A stretch of DNA of 64,000 nucleotides from Globodera rostochiensis. Taxonomy: Eukaryota; Nematoda; Chromadorea; Rhabditida; Heteroderidae. Positions within the stretch are counted from its first letter, which is position 1. Each line of letters starts with the position of its first letter. The stretch is from the NCBI GenBank assembly GCA_018350325.1, contig JAEVLN010000003.1, forward strand, positions 1,907,214-1,971,213, written 5' to 3'. Both the position numbers and the translations under genes were made by a program. Of this stretch, positions 23,901 through 33,470 are shown piece by piece. The notes beneath the pieces are model-generated. The model saw only the letters and a program-made list of their open reading frames with translations, was not told the origin of the DNA and searched no databases.

Positions 23901-24578
23901 TTGGCATCCTCCTCCCTGACATCCCCCTGCCTGGCACCTTCCTTGGCATCCAGCTCCTTGGCATCCTCCCTGACATCCTCCCTGGCATCCTCCCTGGCAT
24001 CCTCCCTGGCATCCTCCCTGACATCCTCCCTGACATCCTCCCTGACATCCTCTCTGACATCCTCCCTGACATCCTCCCTGACATCCTCCCTGGCATCCTC
24101 CCTGACATCCTCCCTGACATCCTCCCTGGCACCCTCCTACTTGGACACACCCTCCCCCTTGTGTACACGCTGCTCCTCCCTGACATGCTGCTATTTGAAC
24201 TGCACCGCCGCCTTGACAAAGTCCTCCTTGAACATTTCCGACTTGTTCTCCCGCTCCGCTGCAGCCTCCTGTACACACACATTCTGTTCCTGTTCCACCT
24301 TCCTTCGCTGCATCATCACATCCCGCAGCACTCTGTTGGCATTCTCCGCCGATGCATTCTCTTTCTTGGCATCCACTATCATAAAACTGGGTCTGTTGAT
24401 AGCCGAATGGACGTGGATAGTTCACTATTAGCGGTGACGCGTAACTTCCGCCTCCCCCATAACCTCCGTACCCATAACTTAAGCACCAAATATTAACGCC
24501 ACCATTCAGCATAAAGTCAATTATCGCTATTAGCTTTACCAAAGATGTGCATTTTTCATTCGCAAAAAACAAATTCAA
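20944..24578 (-). CDS. Ground-like domain secreted protein with giant Cys/Gly repeats
   Basis: Exons on the minus strand are 24578-22328, 22197-21838, 21788-21251 and 21145-20944 (1116 residues, phases consistent). The N-terminus has a weak signal-like hydrophobic stretch, then GYGGYGGGGSYASP. Next come CQGG four-residue repeats, two large blocks built on the 11-residue unit CQNGGSPQGGG (12 and 8 copies), a Pro/Ser-rich part and a long polyproline segment. The C-terminus is a ground-like domain: NCEDRDLRKIVESSLE, then AAAKFGGRFNSIVS, NEFAYVNW and a final Cys. Ground-like proteins are a nematode family related to hedgehog-like secreted proteins and are associated with cuticle or extracellular matrix. 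The repeat blocks also leave a Glu/Lys-rich frame open; the Cys/Gly frame is preferred because both unique flanks and the donor phase fit it. The start is the least certain part, and no strong signal peptide was seen. Confidence 0.75.
22340..24140. repeat. Coding tandem repeats of the ground-like gene, with a segmental duplication
   Basis: A 33-bp unit repeats about 8 times at 22355-22620 and about 12 times at 23058-23454 with almost no divergence. The two arrays and the roughly 430-bp segment beside each of them are near-identical, so about 0.7-0.8 kb was duplicated as a block. From about 23890 to 24140 a 12-bp unit (CATCCTCCCTGG and a CTGACATC variant) repeats. Periods of 33 and 12 preserve frame, so copy-number change alters protein length without frameshift. 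Confidence 0.93.
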
Positions 24579-25819
24579 AAATCACTATTTAAAACTGAAA
24601 GCATAAATCATTCATTTACTTCATGCCACAGACGGGAATGGCCGGTGCACAACCAATGGGCGACGAAGGAGGACAGCAAATTGTTCTGAGAAATTAGAGG
24701 CATTTACACATTTCGCAAATTTTTGTTAAGTGTTGGAAAAGGTCCACCCAAAATGTTGGTGAGATTTGGGACAGAAGCATATAACCCACAAACACATCGG
24801 CAGATCGTCCAATGCCGAGTTTGCAACAATTGGTCGTCTATCCCCCCCCCCCCCCCCCCCCCCCCTCCCCCTCCCATCACTCTCTCATCCTTACTGTCCT
24901 CCGCCCGCGAAACATCCGTTCGATCGCGCGATAGCGAACACATTGAGCAAAAGCAATTGGATGGGCGAAGGGATCAGCGAGTTCAGGCTGAGCTCCAATA
25001 CTGCACGCGCACTTCCCATCGATTGCGGAGGAAGTGTTTTGGCCGACAATACTTCCACGCGCTTTTCTGTTCGAATTTGGGGGGGGGGGGATAAAAGCGA
25101 TCAGACGGAGGGACGGAAGCGCCGAAACGGGCCAAACGATTGATGAAAAATGGGAAGAGACTAAAAAGGCACTGATGCGATGTACACACTCCGACTGATG
25201 GGGTCATCCAATGGTTTAGTTTCCCCCGGGGGGGGGCGTCCCCTCGAAGGCGCCAATTAATTGTGCCGTTTTTCTTTCTCTTTCTTCGCAGTGTTCCGCC
25301 CATTTAGGAGCTTATGCCCACAAGCCAATCAAAAGGAAAAGTGCGAATAATGTGCCCGCACATCCCAAAAGCAAATGCATATTCATTCACTGCGACTGTC
25401 TCCCGCCCCATTCATTGCGCGAGCAAAAGGCCTCAGGGAGCGATGGACGGTCACTCACCGCCCCCCCCCCTCCCCTCTTTCCCTTTTTTGATCCGGAATG
25501 CGCTGGAGGGGGGGGGGAGGGGGGGGGGGGGGGGAAGTCTCAAAGACAGGAGAAGGGCAAAGAAAAGATTCTGAAGGAGCATTGAATTGAGACGGATTTT
25601 GACAGTTTGATCGGATAAAGGGGGGAGGGGGGGGGGGGACCATTTTTGAGTGAAATGAAATCTGAGGGTAAAAAGCCAATTTATTTAAATAATCGGAGGC
25701 ATTCGTCAGAATTTATTCTACATTTATTACAGTTAAAACAACCATTTCTGTTGAAAATGTTTTTGGCGAATGAGCGAAATAACAACAACAAAAACAATAA
25801 CGCAACTCCAAATTTGCCT
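24579..25819. other. Intergenic region upstream of the ground-like gene and downstream of eIF2-alpha
   Basis: It contains C and G homopolymers (24842-24865, 25078-25091, 25505-25533, 25620-25638). The part from about 25340 is the eIF2-alpha 3' flank that recurs near 29.4 kb. No supported gene. Confidence 0.5.
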
Positions 25820-25845
25820 TCAGTCACTCTCCTCTCCTTCCGCCG
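25345..25845. repeat. eIF2-alpha 3' flank, source copy of a segmental duplication
   Basis: This block, including the end of the eIF2-alpha coding exon and its 3' UTR with an AATAAA on the minus strand near 25684, recurs in the same orientation at about 29360-29795. The last 200 bases are nearly identical. In the other copy the distal part has lost about 100 bases and gained a short tandem duplication. Confidence 0.9.
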
Positions 25846-28148
25846 CCTTCTGTCCGCCCTCTTTCAGCTTTAGTGCCCGTGCCGCCTCCTCCTCGTCGGC
25901 TGCCTGATCCAAACCCTTCGGGGCCACCATTCCCTCCTCCTCCTCTTCCTCCTCCCCACTTTCGCCCTCTTCCTCCTGCTCTCCTAACATTTCCATCTTC
26001 CTCTTCACCGCCTCCTCGTCCAAATCGGCCAACACTTTCGGCTGGAATAAAATATAAACATGGAATAAAAGAAGTAGGAGGCTTTGCTTTTACCGGCACA
26101 ATCACTTTGAAGCTGCCCTGGTAAGACTCAATGCATTCTTTGATGGCATCCAATGCTTTAGTCACTGCCTATTAAAAGGTTGGAGACTTTACATAATTTT
26201 GTAAATGCCATTTGAGTTAGTCCCTGAGAAATGTCATTTGAGTAAGAAGCACACCCCCCCCCGCCCAGGGCCGTATGCTGGGGGGGGGGGAATTTTTTGA
26301 GTAAAAAAACCATAGGGGGGGGGGGCTTTTGTTTTGCAAAATTAATAATTTTTGGGCCAAGTTCTTAACAAATTCTACTAAAAAATTTTTCGCGGCGGCG
26401 CCTATCGGCACCGCCACCCCCCCAGCAGAAGTTTTCAAAAAAACTTGTATTTTTGAAAAATTCGAAAATCGGCGATTTTGATTTTTACGCAAATTCTAAC
26501 CAAAAATGTTAAAAATTCTAAAAAATTAAACAAACATCGAAATTTTTTTGGGAAAAATTGCTTTAAAAAAATGCATTAAAATCCAAAAATGCACCCCCAA
26601 CAAATGAGAATCGACTTTTTTTAGCTTGGCTCCTCCCAAAAAGTTGCTCTAGATACGGCCCCGGCCCCCCCCCCCCCCCGTTAATAAATAGAAGAACCGA
26701 CTTCGAAGCCTCCTTCACGGTCCATCGTCTGAGTGGCTAAAAAGTGTTTTTTTGTTCATAAAATGGCATCAAAAGAAATGCGCCCACTTACTTACTACGA
26801 ACAGAGGCGCAGCGATAAGATTAATCTGAACAAAAATGGTTTTTGTTGTTATAAAATAATTGCGCGTTTAAACCGACTTTTATGGGCATATTCTCCGTCG
26901 ACATTTCCTTGCCGACCATTAGCGCTTTCTTCACCGCCTCAATGCCCTCGTAGGAAAAGCAACTGACTTCGATGTCCGCTCGAATTTTTAATACTTTCGG
27001 TGTCAGTTTCTTTTGAATTTCTTCAACTAATTTTGCCCGTACTTCGGATTTAATGTCGCATTCATCGAAAACCTTTGGGTCACTAAAGTTAAATTGTAAA
27101 GGAGAAAACTTTTAATAATTGCCAAAGACACAGTCCAAAGATTTTTACACAATTCATTATGAAAAAGTTAAAAAATAACGTAATTAGGAACCGGGGCTCG
27201 GCGGTGCCGATAGGCGCTTCCGAGAAATTTTTTGATTTTTATGACAATTTGTTAAAAAAATTGGTCAAAAAATTGTAAAAATGCAAAACAAAGGGGTCCC
27301 CCCTATGGTTTTTTTCTCAAATTTCATTTCGGGGGGGGGGGGCATGCCCCCTCTGCCGCCTCCCCCCCCCCCCCCCCTCGGCTACGTGCCTGAGCCCCGA
27401 CAACCGTTAAAATTGTATAACATACTTCACAGCCTTCGCGAACACCTCATAAGAGCCTGCCTTTTTCTTCATTTTACGGTCGAAATGCCAAGCGGTCTAA
27501 AAGTGCAAGCAGTTAAAGATGAATAAGGGGGCCTTCGAATTCAATCAGAAAAACATTTTCATTCAAAAAAAAACCTGCGCAGCTTTTTTGACTCTTTGTG
27601 TAAACAAAATACCTTGTCATAAAGTTGAAACAATTGATCATTTTCCGTGTACCCCAATTGCTCGGCGACATGTCTGAGAATGCTATTCACCGCTTTGGCC
27701 CGGGAAAATCGGTCCACGCATTTGATCAGATCGGCCGGGTAAACGCGTCGCTTTGAGACATCTATGACACCTAAAATTACGCAATGTTCTTTTTGCCATT
27801 TCATTTCGTCTAACCTTTCTCGACACGGACGACGACGACACATTCGCTCCGTCCAACTTTGATGAGTTTGTTGACTGAACGAATTCGGCGCCGGGAAAGT
27901 TCCGAGAGTTGAAGCATCCCTTCTGAAGAAAAAGAGATAAAGCCATCTCTTATTCATTTAGCAATCCAATCCAAGAATCGACTTGCTTAATATCACAAAA
28001 ATTGTCTATTTTCATGCTCACCTTTATTGTCGTACTCAGACAGGGTCACATATGCTCCAACTTCTTCAATTTTATCTACTTTGACCATCACAGGGTCGTC
28101 AATGTCGGGAAATTCATCAGCATAAAAACGACAAGAAAGTGTAGCCAT
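25820..28148 (-). CDS. EIF2S1: Translation initiation factor eIF2 subunit alpha
   Basis: Nine exons (28148-28022, 27922-27815, 27770-27613, 27496-27426, 27082-26878, 26825-26792, 26736-26702, 26168-26094 and 26041-25820) give 344 residues with every phase consistent. The protein starts [14 protein letters not shown], the S1 domain typical of eIF2-alpha. It carries the stress-kinase site [10 protein letters not shown], where Ser52 counting Met1 corresponds to Ser51. Downstream are [11 protein letters not shown], the helical domain ([13 protein letters not shown], then TAWHFDRK) and the C-terminal domain ([44 protein letters not shown]). It ends in an acidic Glu-rich tail longer than in vertebrates. 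The protein binds GTP and initiator tRNA as part of eIF2, and phosphorylation at the serine lowers general translation. Two introns hold copies of the GATA-loop hairpin repeat. Confidence 0.96.
26394..26415. repeat. GATA-loop hairpin repeat, copy in an eIF2-alpha intron
   Basis: Arms GGCGGCGCC and GGCACCGCC flank a TATC loop (GATA on the other strand). An AT-rich stretch related to the other copies (AACAAATT..., AAAATTTTT) lies next to it. Confidence 0.85.
27200..27221. repeat. GATA-loop hairpin repeat, degenerate copy in an eIF2-alpha intron
   Basis: Left arm GGCGGTGCC and GATA loop are intact; the right arm is degenerate (GGCGCTTCC). It is followed by GAGAAATTTTTTGATTTTTA and a TTTGTTAA-like stretch, as in other copies but in the opposite orientation to the 26.4-kb copy. 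Confidence 0.75.
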
Positions 28149-28740
28149 TTCAAATTTCCAATCTCCTAAATGAAAAATCTTCTCATTAATAAAAACATGA
28201 CGCAATTGTGTTTTAAATCTTTGGTTCAAACGTCGCGTCATACATAATTAGAGATTGATTTTTGAAAAAAGTTCTTTTTAAGCAACGAAGGAATTTTGCT
28301 AGCCCTTACCCGCCTACCGCGAAATGTCGTATTTTTTCTTAATAGACATGTCGCCTGGGCGAAATGTCATCTTGCCTTTCAAGGAACGGCCATCGATTCG
28401 TTCCCCTCTATAATGACAAAAAAACCTCAAATTTTACAAAACTCGTGCGAAAACACGAACCCACGATAAGTTTTAGTAGGTCATCACTTTTCAAAAAATG
28501 TTTTTTTGGAAAAAACATTTTTGTTTTAAATTAATTTACTGTAACAAAATCGTTCAAAATTCATACCCGTTCGCTCTTCCGTTCGTCCTCACATGTATTT
28601 TGGATCTTTTAAACGACTTTAAAAAAACAATTTTTTTGGAAAAAACCATTTTTGAAATGTGTGGGGAACGAATTAAGAGAGAACGAATCGATGTTTTACC
28701 CTTTCAAGGAGGTGTAACGTACATAACCTCAATTTGGCGC
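28148..28740. other. Upstream flank of eIF2-alpha, no gene
   Basis: AT-rich sequence holding the likely promoter of eIF2-alpha on the minus strand. An acceptor-like sequence just upstream of the ATG was not resolved. No other feature seen. Confidence 0.4.
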
Positions 28741-28741
28741 T

Positions 28742-29130
28742 CTGATGATTCGGCAGTGGACGGTTCGGCAGTAGACGTGTTAGAAACGCTATAACTTTTC
28801 TCTAACCCAACTAATCCGAATAAACTTAATATTTTTAAAAAGCTCTAAGTGCTTAGATTTTATAAATGTAAAGAAAAACTATATTGGAAAACACTAAGAA
28901 AGTGTTATTGCCAAATGAATACAAAAAACTCCTATTTTCACACATTTGGCCAGATAACTTTTTTCTTTTAGATTGTAATAATCTAATTTCTTGAATATAT
29001 ATTAACTTGATCAAATGCTTTCAATGGTATTAAGCTTAATCATATTAGTTAGTTTAGAGAAAAGTTATAGCGTTTCAAACATGCCCACTGCCGAATCGTC
29101 TACTGCCGAACTGTCCGTACACCCCTCAAT
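28742..29130. repeat. Inverted-repeat element of about 390 bp
   Basis: The left arm near 28742-28805 (CGGCAGTGGACGG..., GTTAGAAACGCTATAACTT) is the reverse complement, with some mismatches, of the right arm near 29050-29125 (AAGTTATAGCGTTTCAAAC, then ACTGCCGAA twice). The centre is AT-rich and has no open frame. Size and structure fit a non-autonomous DNA element, but no target duplication was recognised, so the class is unknown. Confidence 0.7.
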
Positions 29131-29359
29131 TTGCCCAAGTGGATCAACATTTACTTCCAGTATGGAAAATTCCTTGGCTTCATGCGCGCTGGATACGACA
29201 AAATCTCAAGGGAGAGGCGATTTTTTATCATTGAGTCATACCTTCTGACTTTGAAAGCGTAGGTAACGCTTTTCCAATCTCTGACCGAGCCTTTCGAGAA
29301 GTGGCTACAAATTAGTGAACATAAAAGTATTTGACAATTGTTTAGTTGAATCAAAAATA

Positions 29360-29795
29360 CGTAATGTGCCCGCACATCCTAATCACCCCCTCTCTTTCCC
29401 TTTTTTGATCCGGAATCCGCTGCTGGTGTGGGGGAAAGTCTCAAAGACAGGAGAAGGGCAAAGAAAAGATTCTGAAGGATAATTGAGACGGACGTACGGA
29501 CTTTACGGAAGGGAAAGATTCAGAAGGAGCATTGGATTGAGACGGACGTGCTGATTTTACAGTTTGACCGGATAAAGGAAAGGGGGGGGGGACCCTTTTT
29601 GAGTGAAATGAAATCTAAGGGTAAAAAGCCAATTTATTTTAAATAATCGGAGGCATTCGTCAGAATTTATTCTACATTTATTACAGTTAAAACAACCATT
29701 TCTGTTGAAAATGTTTTTGGCGAATGAGCGAAATAACAACAACAAAAACAATAACGCAACTCCAAATTTGCCCTCAGTTCACTCTCCTCTTTCTC
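29360..29795. repeat. Duplicated eIF2-alpha 3' flank
   Basis: Homologous to 25345-25845 in the same orientation. The stretch from the GAGTGAAATGAAATCT motif to TCCAAATTTGCC is nearly base-for-base identical, including the AATAAA on the minus strand. It ends about 15-20 bases downstream of the stop codon of the small coiled-coil gene, so it supplies that gene's 3' UTR. Confidence 0.9.
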
Positions 29796-29808
29796 TCGCT
29801 CCATTCAA

Positions 29809-30203
29809 TCATTTGTGCTTGCTGTCCAAGCCATAAGCTCCCCACGGCAAATGTGAGGCTGATAAAAAATTTTTGTTAAAATAAGATTGTTCAAACCAAT
29901 ACACTTACAGCAACAGGGGTCGTCGGTCCCCTTTTTACGCTGCTCCTGCGCCTTGGTTTTGCGCTGTTCTTCCTTCAGCTTCTTCTTAAGCTGCTCCTCC
30001 GCCTCTTTCTTTTTGCGCTGCTCCTCCTTGAGCTTCTTCTTACGCTGCTCCTCCGCCTCCTCCTTTTTGCGCTGTTCTTCCTTCAGCTTTTTTTTAAGCT
30101 GCTCCTCCGCTTCCTTCTTTTTAGCCTCGTCCAATTTCTTCTGTTTACCCAGCTCTTCCGAATTCTTGCTTTCTTCAGTAGGTTTCCTACATGCTGATCC
30201 CAT
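29809..30203 (-). CDS. Small charged coiled-coil protein with possible lipidated N-terminus
   Basis: Exons 30203-29909 and 29858-29809 (50-bp intron, GTAAGT donor and ATCAG acceptor) give 114 residues. The protein starts MGSACRKPTEES; Gly2 and Cys5 would suit N-myristoylation plus palmitoylation, though residue 6 is not the usual Ser or Thr. Residues from about 20 to 90 are a Lys/Glu/Gln coiled coil made of three to four repeats of a 16-17-residue unit (EEQRKKEAEEQLKKKLK-like). The end is DDPCCSSHLPWGAYG and a short basic tail. I do not recognise a family. A possible trans-splice acceptor (TTTTACAG) lies near 30260. Its 3' UTR comes from the eIF2-alpha duplication. An upstream open frame extending the start to 30455 is judged non-coding. 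Confidence 0.55.
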
Positions 30204-30683
30204 TTTGTAGAAATAATAGACGGAAACAAATCGGACAAATCGGCGGCAGAATTGAGAGACCTGTAAAAACGTAATTAAAGAGCATAAAAGATAATCCAAA
30301 TTATTATGGGATGTTTTTTTTTTGAATAACGCTTTTCGTGGTTTTTTATGAGCTTGCTGGTTAAATATGTTAGGAGGCGTACAAAAAAAGAATAAGCAAC
30401 AAAACAAAAAATTAAAAAACATCCACGAAGTTCGTTCAACAGCAAGGCCCAGCAAAAGATAAAATAATTAAAACCAGGGCTACGATCGGGCAAAAACAGT
30501 TTCCAAAGACAGACATGTTGATTTCCAAGGACATAACAGAAAAATTTGGCAAAATCCAAGGACGCTCAAAAATTTGCCCAACCTTTTGGGGCCAAATTTT
30601 GTGTTTTACCCTAGACCGGACCCGTTTTAGCCTTGGATTTCGTTGTTGGTGGGTTCGTAACAAGCTTTACAGGGGGGGGGGTC

Positions 30684-30705
30684 GGCGGTGCCGATAGGCG
30701 CCGCC
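30684..30705. repeat. GATA-loop hairpin repeat inside the hAT MITE
   Basis: Arms GGCGGTGCC and GGCGCCGCC around GATA give a nine-base stem with one G-T wobble. It is followed by GAGAAAATTTTGAATTTTTG, shared with other copies. Confidence 0.85.
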
Positions 30706-30801
30706 GAGAAAATTTTGAATTTTTGACTAAATTTGTTGAGATTGCAATTGAAATTTAAAAATGAGGCTATTTTTTGAAGCTTTGTAGAAATGGGAGGGGT
30801 C

Positions 30802-30825
30802 GGCGGTGATGCCGATAGGCGCCGC
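30802..30825. repeat. GATA-loop hairpin repeat, second copy inside the hAT MITE
   Basis: Same structure as the copy 118 bases upstream but with a two-base insertion in the left arm (GGCGGTGATGCC). Confidence 0.75.
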
Positions 30826-31594
30826 TTGTTAAGAAAACTTGCTTCAAAATTAAAGTAAAAATGATCAAAAGATACACCTTTTGAGAGGGCGTTTTGATAA
30901 TTTTTCTATTGAAAATTTGAATATACATAATGCCAAATCATGATTTTCTCTTTAAAATTCTAAATATTTAAACTTTCAGCCAAATCTTCATCTTCCAAGG
31001 ACATTTTTGGAAATAAGGGCATTTTCAGTTTTCCAAGATCGAGGGTCCATTTCCAAGGACTGCCCTTGGAATCCAAGGACGAATCCCAGCCCTGATTAAA
31101 ACTATGTGGTGGTGGTGTGTGGTATTATATAGCAATAAATTTAAAGATTTTCCTAATTGAAGTCCTAACGAACTCCGAGCCAGTGTGGCTTAGGCCTAAG
31201 CCTAACGCGCCCCGAGCCAGGGTGGGGAATTCCCGTCGCGCCACTCCCGCCCCGGCCACATAAATCCCAGTACAAGGGGTCAAAATCAAGGTAAGAAAAT
31301 TAAGCAAAAATTCAGAAAGATGTGATGAATTATTTCAAAATTCTCATTTTAATTTAAAAATATTTAAAAATTTATTAAAAAGCACCATTTCCTTGAGTTG
31401 CTTTTGCATTTGCATTCTCAGCTTCGCGATAGAACATTTTCTTAAAAACAATGGAGGCCGCGTTCAGAATCGCTCTGTGCGCTTTCAAAACCTTGAAAAT
31501 GAAAAGGGTTGAGAGATCGACAAAAAAAACCGAAAAATTATTATTCGTAGAAAAATAAAAAATATATTTTTAATTTAGTGTATCCGCTCGGAAC

Positions 31595-32274
31595 CAGGGC
31601 TGCACGTGATCACGGATCACGCCAATCACGGCGTTTTTGAGGGTCCGTGACCACGGATCACGGTCACGGATTTTTTGAAATAATCCGTGATTTTGATCCG
31701 TGATTGGTATATGGATTAAAAACAAAAGATTTTTGAAACGAATACTTGGAATTATATTTCATGTCTTTTCAAAATTCTTTCCCGCTTCACCGAAAATAAA
31801 ATCTAATGATTTTTTATCTTGATTTTGACTAAAAAATAATCGGTTTAAAAGATTTGACCTTATCTGAATTTAAAAAAGTCGATTTTTATGGGTGTATTTT
31901 TGGGTTTTATTGCATTTTTCTTAAGCAATTTTTACCGAAAGTTTTTGTTTTTAGGGGGTGTATTTTTCTCTTTTTATTGCATTTAAGCAAATATGCTATT
32001 CTGAATGATGAGGCAGAAAATCTTCCACCAAAATCGCCTATTATGATTTCTTTGAATGCCACGAGTAAATTAACTGTGGGCAGAATGTTTAAAAATTTGA
32101 ATCTGCTTGGATTTTGTATTGAATAAAAAAATTTTTTCAAAATCACGGATCACGCCAAATCACGGCCTTTTTGGGGGTCCGTGATCACAGGTCACGGTCA
32201 CGGATTTTTTTTCACTCCCCCGTGATCACGGATCACGGTCACGGATTTTTATTTTTCGATCACGTGCAGCCCTG
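31595..32274. mobile_element. hAT-type MITE, 680 bp, target duplication CTCGGAAC
   Basis: Terminal inverted repeats CAGGGCTGCACGTGATC and its reverse complement are flanked by a perfect 8-bp duplication CTCGGAAC (31587-31594 and 32275-32282). Subterminal regions are packed with CACGGATCACG and GTCACGGATT words in both orientations. No transposase. It interrupts the BTB pseudogene. Confidence 0.95.
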
Positions 32275-32320
32275 CTCGGAACTCTCCTCCTTTTCGTCTC
32301 CTTTTCCAACTAAAAACTTA

Positions 32321-32892
32321 GGTGACCGGAAAATGCGTCAGTGATTATCAAAAGTCGAGAAAAAAGTGTTTTTATCGGATTTAGGTGCTTAGACTATAAT
32401 TCTAATATCCATTTCTGCCGATTTCGAACCTCGAACCAAATTCGAACAATTTTACAAAAAACCATTTTGGTCTCAAAATCATTCAAAAGTATAAATTCGA
32501 TTATTACTTTCGTTGTAAAGTGTCTCGAACCCCACCAAAGCCAAAACTTAATCTCCTAACGTCTTAGGCTAAGCCTAAGCTAGGCTTAAGCTATGCTTAG
32601 GCCTCAGCCTAACAATTCCTAAGCGAGGTTGGCTTAGGCTCAGCTTCAGTACTAGACAGAATTGGCAATCGTGGTTGGCTTTGGACGGGTTAGGCGCCAA
32701 ACTTGATTTTTGGAGAAATTTGAATTTTCGACTAAATGTTCGAATTCTGGCCCGGAGTTCGGATTGGCTGTAACAGAGCTCAGAATTGGATTCTTAGACC
32801 ACAAAAACCTCCAGAAACATGTTTTGCATGACTTTTAATAATCACTGACGCATTTTCCAACTCATTTTCCACTGACGCATTTTCCGGGAGCC
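32321..32892. mobile_element. MITE with 9-bp target duplication, 572 bp
   Basis: The ends carry inverted repeats around CCGGAAAATGCGTCAGTG; the right end has a second tandem copy of GGAAAATGCGTCAGTG that extends the match into GATTATYAAAAGTC. AAAAACTTA flanks both sides (32312-32320 and 32893-32901). A 9-bp duplication suggests a Mutator-like origin, but class assignment by length alone is tentative. No open frame of note. Confidence 0.85.
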
Positions 32893-32934
32893 AAAAACTT
32901 AACATCCGCATCATTTCCAGTACTCAGCATGCGG

Positions 32935-33010
32935 CCCAGACATTTGCGGCCACAGCCAAAATCAGACATTTGCGGCTTGACTTTTGCGGTCAGACATTTG
33001 CGGCCCAAAA
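32935..33010. repeat. Three spaced copies of CAGACATTTGCGGC
   Basis: Copies begin near 32937, 32963 and 32992 at spacings of about 26-29 bases, with further TTTGCGG words between. They lie at the broken 5' edge of the BTB pseudogene. Function unknown. Confidence 0.7.
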
Positions 33011-33039
33011 TGTGAAGAGATTTGAGGAAAGGAGGGAAG

Positions 33040-33265
33040 GGTGAGTAAAAGAAGAATTTAAATGGAAAAGAACGGAGGAACGGAAAAAGAACGGCAGGAA
33101 GAAAGAGATGAACAGAAAGAAGAGAAGAATGCAAGAGAATGAATGAAGAGAGGAAAGTATAGAAGAGATGAACGGAAGGGAAGAAAGGATGAGAGGAAGG
33201 GAGGTAGGTGAGGCAGAGTAAAGGAAAGGAGAGGAGGAAAGAAAGTGAGAGGGAGGACATAAAAT
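33040..33265. repeat. Purine-rich low-complexity tract
   Basis: The plus strand is a mix of GGAA, GAACGGA and AGAGATGAACGGAA words; the minus strand leaves a Ser/Phe/Leu frame open purely from composition. Not called as coding. Confidence 0.8.
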
Positions 33266-33364
33266 TAGGATTTAAGTTTTATAAAGCTTAAAGGCTAATG
33301 TGAAAAGGGGAAAATGCCAAAAGAGAAAATGTAAATGGGGAAAATGTCAAAAAGCCGCCAAAGG

Positions 33365-33470
33365 GAAAATACCGCGCGAAGCGCGCCTAGGCTCAGTGTT
33401 AAAATCGCCTGGCGATTTCAGTACCAAAAAAAATTTAAAAAAAAACAGTGCCCACCGGGCACTGGTTAAA
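33365..33470. repeat. Three adjacent short palindromes at the satellite's left edge
   Basis: GCGCGAAGCGCGC, then AAATCGCCTGGCGATTT, then CAGTGCCCACCGGGCACTG lie within 100 bases, each able to form a hairpin with 5-8 paired bases. They immediately precede the first satellite unit. The first is followed by CTAGG, which recalls a Helitron 3' end (hairpin then CTRR), but that is only suggestive. Confidence 0.6.

Larger units (their letters stand above)
30475..31094. mobile_element. hAT-type MITE, 620 bp, target duplication ATTAAAAC
   Basis: Left end CAGGGCTACGATC and right end GAATCCCAGCCCTG form short terminal inverted repeats. ATTAAAAC is present immediately outside both ends (30467-30474 and 31095-31102), the 8-bp duplication expected of hAT transposons. 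Subterminal regions repeat TCCAAGGAC-type words in both orientations, another hAT habit. No transposase frame, so non-autonomous. Two GATA-loop hairpins (30684 and 30802) lie inside. Confidence 0.92.
31383..32935 (-). pseudogene. BTB-domain gene copy broken by two transposon insertions
   Basis: On the minus strand, 32931-32893, then 32320-32283, then 31594-31383 align in order with the intact BTB gene at 63.27-63.54 kb: the end of exon 1, the first intron and exon 2. The last piece retains VLKAHRAILNAASIVF and EAENANAKATQ, close to VLKAHKAILNSASIVF in the intact copy. A 572-bp element splits exon 1, and a 680-bp hAT MITE lies at the exon 1/intron junction. The GC donor used by the intact gene is GA here, the exon 3 counterpart is absent, and the start-codon region is missing. 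Function is therefore very unlikely. Confidence 0.88.

Noticed and set aside
22907..24496. 529-residue plus-strand frame
   Set aside because: Antisense shadow of the Cys/Gly repeats; Leu-rich periodic product.
31180..32645. Repeated CTTAGGC/GCCTAAGC words near 31.18 kb and 32.56-32.64 kb
   Set aside because: They resemble nematode telomere-like TTAGGC words, but they are irregular, in mixed orientation and few; not a telomeric array.
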